The notes under the pieces were generated by a model. It did no database searches and was not told where the DNA came from. It saw only the letters and a program-made list of their open reading frames with translations. A program made the position numbers and the translations under genes. Positions 39,336 to 48,432 of a DNA stretch of 64,000 nucleotides are shown here, piece by piece. This stretch comes from Lepidonotus clava (taxonomy: Eukaryota > Annelida > Polychaeta > Phyllodocida > Polynoidae). The stretch spans positions 13,639,396 to 13,703,395 of the forward strand of contig OW387145.1 in the NCBI GenBank assembly GCA_936440205.1, written 5' to 3'. Numbering within the stretch: position 1 is the stretch's first letter; each line of letters opens with the position of its first letter.

Positions 39336-40367
39336 TGTGATGAATGCCTATTCATCCAAATATGTAAAGAGACCAAAATAAGAAAAGTAAGGTAATATGA
39401 CAAAAAGTATATATGTTAATAAAAGGAACGAAAGTGTAAAGGAACGAAAGTGTAAAAGAACGGAAGTGTAAAAGCCCGAAAAAGAGGCCCGAATATGTAA
39501 GTAGGAACGAAAGTGTAAAGGAACGAAAGTGTAAAGGAACGAAAGTGTAAAGGAACGAAACCCGAAAGATGTAAACCGGAAGTGACATGTAAACCGGAAG
39601 CGAGAATGTAAACCGGAAGTGACGTCAGTTGTAAACCACGTGACCAAAAGCAGCCAATCAGGGCTAACCTCTAGAGTATATAAAGGGGCGGTGAGGCCCG
39701 AATAAACAGAGTTCTTTCACAGTTCTCCTTGTGTCCACACGTGTCTTCTTCCCTTAAACAACCGCTGAGATGAGCCGATACGAGTTAATTAACCAGAAGT
39801 TCGAGTAAAATAGCAGAAGTTCGAGGTGATTAGGCGAAACTTAGGACGGGGGCCCGAAGGCCCGAGGAACGGGAACGAGGACCGAAGGACCGGGGTAAGG
39901 GCGCGAAGGCCCGAAACTGGCCCGGATGGGGTCCCGGAAATGTAGGCATGGAACGGCACGAAGGCCCGAAACGAGGAACGGGGACCCGGAGTCCGCGGGA
40001 ACGACGGCACGACTGGCTCGGCCCCACGCTACCAAACAATAGGCGACCGTCGGCCCGACGACCCCGCGGACCGGAATCCGGGGTGGATCGCCCTATCGAG
40101 GTGAATACTGGCCTTGGAGATAGAGTGAGACGAACCGCGGCTCCCCCTTACCCCTACCATATTTTCCCTCCCCCGCAGTCCTCCGTCTGACACCGAGCAC
40201 CGATTCCCGACCGATTCGCTCAGCCCCCCCTCGTGCGCGAGGCACGACTCTAAAAACATCACATCTCGGTTCTTTGCCCGGATTCTCCGTCTGCCCGAGA
40301 CCCGAAACAATTCCCACGTTCCTCTGCTATAGGAATCGGCAACCCCGACCTATCAGAGAACGTCACA
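39336..40367 (+). mobile_element. Solo-LTR-like fossil, copy 2
   Basis: Starts TGTGATGAAT and ends CGTCACA. In order it has a TGACGTCA site, a CCAAT box (about 39654), TATATAAAG (39677-39685) and AATAAA (39701-39706), then a C/G-rich tail of repeated CCCGAA words. This resembles the U3-R-U5 layout of an LTR. No gag or pol sequence lies beside it and no clear target duplication is visible. It shares its start, promoter block and tail with 28246-29065. Confidence 0.5.
39425..39557 (+). repeat. 16-bp tandem repeat in the LTR-like element
   Basis: Six or more units of GGAACGAAAGTGTAAA with small variations, followed by three units built on ATGTAAACCGGAAGTGAC. In the reverse frame it translates to a repetitive FRSFTLSFL pattern, which is an artefact. 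Confidence 0.8.
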
Positions 40368-41196
40368 ATGTGATACATTTGATACAAATCTGCAATGTTC
40401 ATATCCTTATGTAAGTCATTATCAACATACTGTACAGCGCGTTCCTGTAGCTTTTCTAGTCTACTGTAAGATCAACTTACCACCCCAAATAGGTATATAA
40501 ACATGTTTTCATGTTAGAATGCTTACTAAATCCCTAAGAACTTGTCACTGAGCGACTCAAGTTTGCTGCTGGGTTAACCAAACACCCCAGATATTACACA
40601 TGTCTGACATTTCTTATGTCAGGGGTCTGAACATTTAAGTGGCTGCTGGTTATGTCAATTTAGTCAGTGAGGGATGGTTTTGTTCACTGGAAACCAGGCT
40701 TAAAGGTCCTGTCTGACGTCAAGGGACCAATGCAAAGCTAGAACAATGTGGTAGAGTGAGAGTGTGCATACCCAAGACCATTACAGAGAACCAATATCAG
40801 TGCTAGTGTGGTATTCATTGGCGCTATTCTGCCACATAATCATTGTCTTTTATGATCACCAGGGTACTACCAAGTATTTGGAGACGTCATTGAATACCTA
40901 AGATCCTGAGCAATCACATAACTCTCAAGAAATAAAGGTGTTACTCTATCACAATCAACGGTTCAATGACATAACCCCCCTGGTGTGGACAGAGTCTAGA
41001 GAATGTTTAGTTTGTGTGTAAGGTAAAATGTACAAGTAGATGGTTTGAAAAGTATATTTCTGATTGAATTACTTCATTACTTTATTTCCAAGACTGCTAT
41101 ACAAACCAATGCCAATCAACGATTTGTAAATGTTTCATAAGTCAAGTGTTCTCACTTGTGTTGTTTGCTACGCCCAGTTATGTTACCAGACACTCT

Positions 41197-41216
41197 TCTA
41201 CTACTACTACTACTAC
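41197..41216. repeat. (CTA)n microsatellite
   Basis: About six CTA units in the gap between the two genes. Confidence 0.75.
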
Positions 41217-42636
41217 TAAATTTTACTAGAATAAACTGTGTTTTGCATTTACACAAGTGACTTTGTCACAGGTTCAATAGAAATAGCAACATCTATATTG
41301 CAATCCTTTAATACCTTCATCAGGATTTTCCTTTATTAAATACTACTGTAATAATTGTTAATGTAAGCAACTATGAGATTACAGGTTGTGTGGTTTAAGA
41401 CAGATTCGTCGAATATCTATTTATTCTCGAATACAGGACATCAACTTTTAGGTACAAATTGCCGAGTACAACTACCCCCACTCGTTCATTGTAAGCAGCT
41501 CACAGAGAGCACAAATAAGTGGCTGCACATTGAAAAATGCTGAAGCAGAAAATCAGGTGAAAAAATTGGACTTTAGAAAGGACATAGAGGTCAATAAGTC
41601 GCTGGTCATTGTCCTGGGGGGGAATAAAAGTCTTTGCTTACCCCAAAGGACAGGCGTTCTATCGATGGGTGTACTAGGATGACGAATTAGTGCCTGTTGG
41701 GTAAGCAGCAGAGTATCAAAGGGGATAGAAAGTGCACCAGGCAGTACCAGAGGAGTCCGGTAGGTGGCGGGGGAGGGGATTTAGTCAGCCAACCTTGCGC
41801 TCAGGTTTAGACAGCTTCAGTTCATTACTTGTCACCGGCCAAACTTGAAAAACTTGAATATTGCCAATATCCTTCAAGTTTTGAACTATAACATCCGCTG
41901 ACTTCAAAAAGTACCGATATTATGTACAATATTTCGAATTTCAAGAGAACTGGCTTTCAAAACGACATACCTTTTACTAATATGTCCATTATCCCACAAT
42001 GTTTTAAAGTTCGTCACAGCCAGATTTGAGTTTTGAAATAGACAACAGACATGGGACATAGGTTTCAGCAGGAGTTTTCAATAGTCTCAGAAATATTTAT
42101 ATCTGTAACTCGGCATTATAATCTATTGAGACTTGGGATTGGATTATGATACAAGTGGACCCATGGTGACTGAAGCATATTATATGGTAGTTGTGTTCTA
42201 CGAGTGATATTGAGCGAACTGGAGAAACTTCTATCTAATAACTCTTCATATGATCACAGCAATCAGTAGCAGCAATCACGGGTTCTCCGATTTGTTCCAG
42301 ATGCAAGCATGGCCTAGGGGAAGATATCATTCCCTCCCTCGTTGATTGTCCTCCTTTCCACAACTATCATCAGTGACTTTAGCAATTTGTCGCTGGAAAG
42401 GACTAGTCTAGTCCAGACATGATTGCTTTAAGCGTTCTTGAGATCCAAGAAAAAAGAAGATACAAAAAGCTTCCTTTCATCATTCTAGAAACCCCTCAAC
42501 AGATTTTGCAATCGATTGTATATAATTATGAGGGTGTAGATGGGAGTGTGGGTTACCATGTCGCATGTCGATTTAAAAAAAAGCACATGTCACATGTCAC
42601 TATGCAAAAAGTCATGTCGCTAGTGTCACTAACAAT

Positions 42637-42694
42637 AAACTAATTATATTGCTATATATATATATATATATATATAGCAATATAATTAGTTTAT
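42637..42694. repeat. Palindrome with TA core
   Basis: ATAAACTAATTATATTGC and its exact inverse flank a run of about 11 TA dinucleotides. More TA-rich sequence follows to about 42810. Confidence 0.8.
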
Positions 42695-43015
42695 GTACAT
42701 ATTATGTCTAGATATTATATTGTTATATATATATATTATGTCTGGATATATATATACATATATATATAATATATATATTATATATATTATATATATATAT
42801 ATATATATATGCCTCAATGATACATATTATGTATCATTGTGGCAGGCAGCAAGTGGGACCATCTGCCCCTGTCGATTTTAAAAGCCAGCCCTGTCACATC
42901 TCACTTAATGTGCCATGTCCCCTGTCAATTTTAAGAAATGGTAATGTTACCCTATCAACTTTAAGAAATGGCCATGTCGCCCTGTCAATTTTAGGGGTCT
43001 ACACCATATATAAAA

Positions 43016-43351
43016 TTCTACACATAGATTAAACTCACCTTGTGATTTGACATATATGTAGAACTATTCTAGAAGACTAGACGACAGGTGGTGAACAGGT
43101 GAGAAGGCGGATGCGCATGCGCCGGCAGTCTTTAAATGCAGCTTATGGCAAGAATAAAATAACCACAACATGACAGGTGTGAACTGGGTGGGATAAAATT
43201 CCTGTATAAGGAAATTAAATGAGACACAATTTTAATTCTCTCAAAATCACCACGAACAGGGTGGGCACCTGTTCACCACCTGTCGTCTAGTCTTCTAGAA
43301 TAGTTCTACATATATGTCAAATCACAAGGTGAGTTTAATCTATGTGTAGAA
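43016..43351. repeat. Perfect 86-bp inverted repeat around a DIRS-terminus-like mini element
   Basis: Arms 43016-43101 and 43266-43351 are exact reverse complements around a 164-bp loop. Within the arms, 43059-43101 (AGAACTATTCTAGAAGACTA...) resembles the terminus of the neighbouring DIRS element, and the loop starts with sequence matching the inside of that element's far end. The right arm runs directly into the DIRS terminus. It may be a non-autonomous relative (43059-43310) whose flanking DNA was duplicated in inverted orientation. Confidence 0.7.
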
Positions 43352-43392
43352 CTATACTACGCCGCCTAGACTCTAGGTGGCGACAGGTGAGA
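43350..43392 (+). repeat. DIRS terminal inverted repeat (3' side)
   Basis: A 43-bp terminus beginning AACTATACTACGCCGCC and ending GACAGGTGAGA, the exact reverse complement of 47847-47889. Confidence 0.85.
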
Positions 43393-43497
43393 CTTTAAAG
43401 CCTTTCTTGCCATAATAAAAAACTCAATTGTCCAAAAAACAATTGCAGTTTTATTCAACAGACAACATGAGTATAATCTCAACATCTGTAAAGTTAA

Positions 43498-44637
43498 TCA
43501 AACAGTAGGCACATCTCTTAAATAAAATTTCTTAAATGTGCACTCATCTGACCAAGCTCCCTGACGCAGAACTTCTGACAAGGGAGTACCTGAGTTTATC
43601 AAACTAGAAGCACTAGCGCTTCTTGTGCTATGAGCTTTGAAAACAGATGTATCAAGGCCCGCCGCGTTCATCACATACAAAACCCATCTCGAAATGGTTT
43701 GAGCACCCACCTTATGATAAGGAGGTCTGAAACTACAAATGAAGACATTATCATTTTGAATGAGTTCTTGAGTTCTGTCTAAATAATGTTTGACAGTCTT
43801 AACTACACATAACGAATTATCATCAGCAAACGGTTTCAGGCGAATTACCTCCAGGCTTTTACCTCGCCTTGAATGTTTCTGTAACTGGGAAATTTTAATA
43901 GAAATAGATCCATCAATCTCCAGTACAATGTCTTTCCTGTCGATGCTCAGAAGTCTCTGTTGGCGACTACAAGTACAAAGTAACAACAACATGACCATTT
44001 TCATTGATAACATTTTCAAAGATAGTAACCGTAACGGAGTAAGTTCTCTCAAATAATCAAGTACAGTTGAAACATTCCAAATTGAGGAATATCTAGCAAA
44101 AGGAGGTCGTTGATTATAGAATCCTTTCATTAATCTGATTGTCATTGGATGACATCCAAAATGAACTCCATCTCGTTGTTTAAGAATGCATGAGAGAGCA
44201 CTCCTTGCAGAGTTAAGGGCACTATAGCGTAGCCCTATATCAAACAACGAACACAAAAAATCTAGAGCATATTTGAAATCACATTCAAGTGGGTCGAGAT
44301 TTTTCAAAATACAGTAAGTTCTCCAACGTCTATGGTAAACTTGATACTGTAACAAGGTCTTTGGCCTCCAAGATTTCATCATATGAGAAACAACTCTTTT
44401 GGGCAGATTCCATTTAGCTAAGGAATTTAACAAAAGAGAACCGCGATTAGCGGAGTGTTGCACAGATTGGTTCCCCTTTTTTGAGAGTCCAGAGGAATTA
44501 GATTTCCTTGGCGTTTCCTGAAGTGTAGAATCCTTCCTCGTGAATTTTTCACTAGATTGCTGTACCACACCTGTCCTTTCCAGTCTGGCGCTACCACGAT
44601 TCCCATCGCTTTCTCCATCAGCAGTTTCCTTACACAT
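43498..44637 (-). CDS. DIRS element tyrosine recombinase
   Basis: The frame is 379 residues and overlaps the previous frame by about 210 bases. It has the tyrosine recombinase signature: an arginine in CSRQQRLLS (R225), AHSTR (H336, R339), a W362 in GAWSD, and a candidate nucleophile Y372 in KKFYLRD. In this group the recombinase inserts a circular DNA intermediate in place of an integrase. Confidence 0.85.
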   Translation of the reverse strand: MCKETADGESDGNRGSARLERTGVVQQSSEKFTRKDSTLQETPRKSNSSGLSKKGNQSVQHSANRGSLLLNSLAKWNLPKRVVSHMMKSWRPKTLLQYQVYHRRWRTYCILKNLDPLECDFKYALDFLCSLFDIGLRYSALNSARSALSCILKQRDGVHFGCHPMTIRLMKGFYNQRPPFARYSSIWNVSTVLDYLRELTPLRLLSLKMLSMKMVMLLLLCTCSRQQRLLSIDRKDIVLEIDGSISIKISQLQKHSRRGKSLEVIRLKPFADDNSLCVVKTVKHYLDRTQELIQNDNVFICSFRPPYHKVGAQTISRWVLYVMNAAGLDTSVFKAHSTRSASASSLINSGTPLSEVLRQGAWSDECTFKKFYLRDVPTV

Positions 44638-46292
44638 CGGCCGACTAGTCTGAATGGAGGAAAGAGAAACGACAGTTTAAATTGTGACCAGTTCACTGAG
44701 AAGGCATCAATTGCCCAAGCATCTGGATCTTTGTTCCATGAAACGTAAAGATCAACTTTATGATTAACGCGAGATGCAAAGAGATCAATGGACGGTTTCC
44801 CCCAGAAATGACAAATTTCTTGAAAAATGTCATCTGCCAATTGCCACTCTGTATTGTCAGTAAAATGTCTAGAAGCAAAATCAGCCTCATCATTCTGGAT
44901 TCCCGGAATGTGAGTAGCTCTAAGCCAAATGTTTCTTTTTTCACAAAAAGCCCAAATGTATCTAGCTTCTTGATTACACTTTGAGGAATGAGTACCACCC
45001 ATTTTATTAATGTGTGATACTGCCGTGACATTGTCAGAACGAATTAGGATCTGAGTGTCATGAACATGTCTGTATAGAGTTTTCAATCCAAAATGAATTG
45101 CTCTTAACTCAAGGACGTTAATGTGAAGATCTTGTTCATCAACCTTCCATCTGCCACCTACGGACTCAGAATCATTAACAGCGCCCCAACCTAAGTTAGA
45201 AGCATCGGTAGTTAAGATTTCATCAGGTGCCCGAACTCTAATTGCCTTAGAAGCTCCTTCAATGTTCTCTTTCCACCATCTAAGATCAATTTTAGCATCT
45301 CTGGAGAGATACATTCTAGCATCGAATTGGTCTTTACCAGCTCTTTTCAAAGCTTTGATTTTGTCTTTTTCAATAGCCTTGTAATGACTTAGTCCGTACT
45401 CAGTACCTTTACAAACATCTACTAAGAGACCCGTTACTGAAGCAACCTCTCTAATGGCAAAATCTTTTCCTCGTAAAAGTTTGTTGACATTTTTCAAGAC
45501 TTTTTGGACTTTCTCAGTGGTCGGTTTGATAGTCATCGAATCAGAATTTAAGATATAGCCTAAAAACTTTATCTCTTTAGCTGGTATTAACGAAGACTTC
45601 TCCAAATGGATAGTGAAACCTAGTTCTTCTAAGATATGTTTTAAGCGAAAAACATGATCTTCACACTCTTGCTTTGAGTCAGCCACAACTAAACAATCAT
45701 CAATGTAACCTAGACAAGCGATACCTTCTTCTCTTAGGAAAGAAAAGACAGGTTTAAGAATTTTAGTGAAAATTCTTGGGGCAGAGGTCAATCCGAAAGG
45801 TAAAACATTAAACTTGAATGTTTCTCCATTCCATTGGAAAGAAAGATACTTCTGATGCGGTTCCCAAATAGGTACTGAATAGTAAGCATCCTTTAAGTCT
45901 ATAGACGCAAAAAAGGCGCCTGGAGAAACTAGATCCAGAGCTACGTCAAGATGATCCATTTTGAAATGAGATTTCTCCATAAAATCATTAAGATCAGATA
46001 GGTCAATGATCATTCGAAATTTGCCGTTAGGTTTAGGTCTTAAAAAGACATTTGACACAAACCCTGTTTCTTCCATTGGAATAGGATCAACAATTCCCCT
46101 ATCCAGTAAATCATCAATCTGAAGCTGTAACACTGATTTCTGAGTTTCATTTTGACGATATTGTCTTGGAATATCCTCTTGAAAAGGCGTTTCCAGAAAC
46201 TCTAATTTGTATCCCGAAACATAACTTAATACAACCGGATCATACGTGATCTTTTCCCAATTAGGAATACAGTTGTTAAGATTGCCCGGCAC
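44427..46292 (-). CDS. DIRS element reverse transcriptase / RNase H / methyltransferase-like protein
   Basis: The frame is 621 residues. The RT domain lies at about 60-250 with the YIDD motif at 196-199. RNase H lies at about 358-475 (TTDASNLGWGAV onward). The segment after it, about 500-580 with IDLFASR, VSWNKDPDAWAIDAFS and a FPPF motif, matches the conserved region that follows RNase H in DIRS elements and may be their Dam-like methyltransferase module. Confidence 0.85.
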   Translation of the reverse strand: MPGNLNNCIPNWEKITYDPVVLSYVSGYKLEFLETPFQEDIPRQYRQNETQKSVLQLQIDDLLDRGIVDPIPMEETGFVSNVFLRPKPNGKFRMIIDLSDLNDFMEKSHFKMDHLDVALDLVSPGAFFASIDLKDAYYSVPIWEPHQKYLSFQWNGETFKFNVLPFGLTSAPRIFTKILKPVFSFLREEGIACLGYIDDCLVVADSKQECEDHVFRLKHILEELGFTIHLEKSSLIPAKEIKFLGYILNSDSMTIKPTTEKVQKVLKNVNKLLRGKDFAIREVASVTGLLVDVCKGTEYGLSHYKAIEKDKIKALKRAGKDQFDARMYLSRDAKIDLRWWKENIEGASKAIRVRAPDEILTTDASNLGWGAVNDSESVGGRWKVDEQDLHINVLELRAIHFGLKTLYRHVHDTQILIRSDNVTAVSHINKMGGTHSSKCNQEARYIWAFCEKRNIWLRATHIPGIQNDEADFASRHFTDNTEWQLADDIFQEICHFWGKPSIDLFASRVNHKVDLYVSWNKDPDAWAIDAFSVNWSQFKLSFLFPPFRLVGRCVRKLLMEKAMGIVVAPDWKGQVWYSNLVKNSRGRILHFRKRQGNLIPLDSQKRGTNLCNTPLIAVLFC

Positions 46293-46324
46293 AAATTGTT
46301 GAGGAACATCCTGATTTACCTTGT

Positions 46325-47509
46325 CTAGTATCTGGACGTTCCCTTCTTGCGAAAATCCTTCCGTTCGTTATCCTTACGCCTGTCGTCGCGATCATCCTTG
46401 TCGTACCTGTTGGAGTTGTCATCACGTTTCCTCCCTCTGAAAGATTTACGACCTCCACGACGAGCCTTCTTGTAGGCCGGTTGGTTGTTGTCCGAACCAG
46501 TTTTAGGCTTATCCTTCTTGGTATCCATTTTCTTTGCAAGACGGTTCTGGCCCTCCAAAACCTTAATGGAACCCTCGAGATCATCCCCGAACAAATACTG
46601 ATTCGAGGGTGGGACATCTTTGCTGGAAAGCCGTTTGAAATCCGCAGGTAAGGAAGCTTTTAAGTCCTCACGGCGAGACTTGGTCCAGCTTTTGCTGAGT
46701 GACATGGAAATGGTTAAAGCATCCGCTAAAACCGTAACCGCTTCCTCAACCCAAGGAATGGACGTATCCTGTTGATTCAGAATCTCCGCCACTCTAGACA
46801 CCGCTGTGGTCGTAGACATGAAAACAGCATGGTTAACTTGCCATCCCCTGTCTCTGTCCTTCACGTACTGAGGCAGCTTACCCCAAATCACCTCGTTAAT
46901 CCTGGGCGTATTAAACTTATCCATGTTTTCCGGTTTAGCATACGGTTTACACAGCTTTTTCAGTTCTTCAGAACTGAGATCCTTCTTGTAAGCAGTTTCC
47001 AGAAATTCCACAACTTCTGGTTTAAGAGGTGCACTGGTTGTAGTATCCTCCTCCAACTGCTTACCCAGGGTACGTAATAAACTCGGTTTTGGCCTTTCAT
47101 CCTCAGACGATTCAGAGAAGTCCTCCTCCTCCGATATGTCGTCTCGTGATCTTTTACTTCCCGACGTAGAGCCCTCCTGGCCCTTGTCAGAATCACGTTT
47201 GGTTGTTTTACGAGTGCAATACTCATCACTGTCCTCACACACTTGGCCGTAGACCTTCTTGAAACCAGCATCCATATGGTCATTCATGATAGCCATATTT
47301 TCATTAACGGTGAGAACATTGTCACCCACTGTACTCAACCGTTTATCCATGCCTTGAAATCCCTCCTTAAGAATGACACTAATGTCACGGAGGGTTGACA
47401 GTGTATCGGCCTTGTGTGACACCTCACCTTCACCAAGTTCAGGAGTCAAAAGCGGAGGACTCCCGTCCGACTCCATTAAGTCTTTATCCTTGGGTCTTTT
47501 AGGCGGCAT
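46325..47509 (-). CDS. DIRS element Gag-like protein
   Basis: The chosen start is MPPKRPKDKD at 47509; the open frame extends further upstream but the extra residues do not look conserved. An acidic/serine-rich middle (EEEDFSESSEDE) is followed by a basic, arginine-rich tail suited to RNA binding. The position before the RT frame and the overall composition match Gag-like proteins of DIRS elements. No zinc knuckle is seen. Confidence 0.65.
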   Translation of the reverse strand: MPPKRPKDKDLMESDGSPPLLTPELGEGEVSHKADTLSTLRDISVILKEGFQGMDKRLSTVGDNVLTVNENMAIMNDHMDAGFKKVYGQVCEDSDEYCTRKTTKRDSDKGQEGSTSGSKRSRDDISEEEDFSESSEDERPKPSLLRTLGKQLEEDTTTSAPLKPEVVEFLETAYKKDLSSEELKKLCKPYAKPENMDKFNTPRINEVIWGKLPQYVKDRDRGWQVNHAVFMSTTTAVSRVAEILNQQDTSIPWVEEAVTVLADALTISMSLSKSWTKSRREDLKASLPADFKRLSSKDVPPSNQYLFGDDLEGSIKVLEGQNRLAKKMDTKKDKPKTGSDNNQPAYKKARRGGRKSFRGRKRDDNSNRYDKDDRDDRRKDNERKDFRKKGTSRY

Positions 47510-47846
47510 GGTTAGACAGTTCCACCAAGCCTGTAACTCCGACAAAAAATTATTGTTCGGGTTAGCCTCCGTCACAAGTCCGTAGGTGTTGTTGACCGCC
47601 ACTCCGGTCAAACTGCACCGAACTTTACTGACTACGTAGCGACACGAGCACTGCCGTTTCAGACTCAACCAGAATACTGAACGGGTCCTTGGAACCCTAA
47701 GGCGTGCATACAAATGTCCTTTTCACTTCCTCCACGAGGAAAGTGAAGAATATCTTGTAAAATAAGTTGGAATTCACCGCCGGTAAATTCCACGTGTTGC
47801 CGCTTCAACGCAAATCCAACAACTGCCGGCGCATGCGCATCCGCCT

Positions 47847-47889
47847 TCTCACCTGTCGCCACCTAGAGTCTAGGCGGCGTAGTATAGTT
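47847..47889 (-). repeat. DIRS terminal inverted repeat (5' side)
   Basis: Exact reverse complement of 43350-43392. The sequence just inside it (47822-47849, with GCGCATGCGCATCCGCC) also recurs inverted at 43102-43130, outside the other end of the element. Confidence 0.85.
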
Positions 47890-48054
47890 GATGGAAGTAT
47901 ATTCCTGTTGGTAGGCTTACCACAGGCCAATTTCCCATTTTGATTCATATGGTATTGTTTGCCATTGAGTTTTGGCTCCTGGTTCTTAAACCAGTCGACA
48001 CTACATAATTATCTAGGCCTACCTCTCTCAATCGTGCACTATGATATCACTTTT

Positions 48055-48170
48055 AGGCGCGGATTTAGGGGGGGGGGCATGCCAGGCGTGCGCCCCCCTT
48101 TTTTGGGCCAAATTTTAGTTTTTAATGTAAAATTCATGCACATGGAGGATGTGGGCGAAAATTTTGCTGT
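48055..48170. mobile_element. GGGGCGGATCC-type short repeat, one end
   Basis: AGGCGCGGATTTAGG followed by a G run, CCCCCCTTTTTTGGGCC and TTTTAATGTAAAATTCATGC. The far end was not recognised. Confidence 0.4.
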
Positions 48171-48186
48171 ATAACACCTGTTAGGA

Positions 48187-48432
48187 CTTTATCCCACAAA
48201 CAGATGCTATCCTACAAATGGTTGTCACTTTGTGGGATAGCATCACCACAAGATGCTAACCCATAAACAGCTGCTAAGTCACAAATATTAGGGGGATAGT
48301 GTCTGTAGTATAATTGATGCTAAGCTGCAAATATTTGTAACTTAGCAGCTGTCTGTTGGATAGTGTCACTACAAGACACTAAGATACAAACAGTTGCTAA
48401 GTCACAAATATTTTAGCGATAGCATCTCCAAT
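48187..48432. repeat. Composite of direct and inverted 17-bp modules
   Basis: GCTAAGTCACAAATATT appears at about 48269 and 48390 and inverted (AATATTTGTAACTTAGC) at about 48330. It is interleaved with GGATAGTGTC and GATGCTA words in both orientations. Confidence 0.65.

Larger units (their letters stand above)
32605..43015. other. Non-coding gap between the convergent genes (left part)
   Basis: Holds family A and S MITEs, the LTR-like fossil at 39.3 kb, dispersed repeats at 37250-37460 and 37800-38000 (CGCATGAATTG...GGATATGGAAATGGGAAT), and GCGACATGTCAATT / CGACAGGG words at 38165-38345 and 42560-43000. Nothing coding is recognised; 34100-35850, 36100-37150 and 40400-42500 show nothing notable. 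Confidence 0.5.
43350..47889 (-). mobile_element. DIRS-group tyrosine-recombinase retrotransposon, looks whole
   Basis: The element runs on the minus strand and is bounded by 43-bp inverted terminal repeats that match exactly. In order it carries a Gag-like frame, a reverse transcriptase/RNase H frame and a tyrosine recombinase frame that overlaps the end of the previous one, as is usual in the DIRS group. There is no integrase, protease or LTR. All three frames are long and open, so it looks whole, with no evident breaks. Identical termini suggest a recent insertion. No target-site duplication is expected for this group and none was seen. Confidence 0.85.

Noticed and set aside
39348-39647. 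Frame with repeated FRSFTLSFL
   Set aside because: It is a translation of the 16-bp tandem array in the LTR-like element, not a protein.
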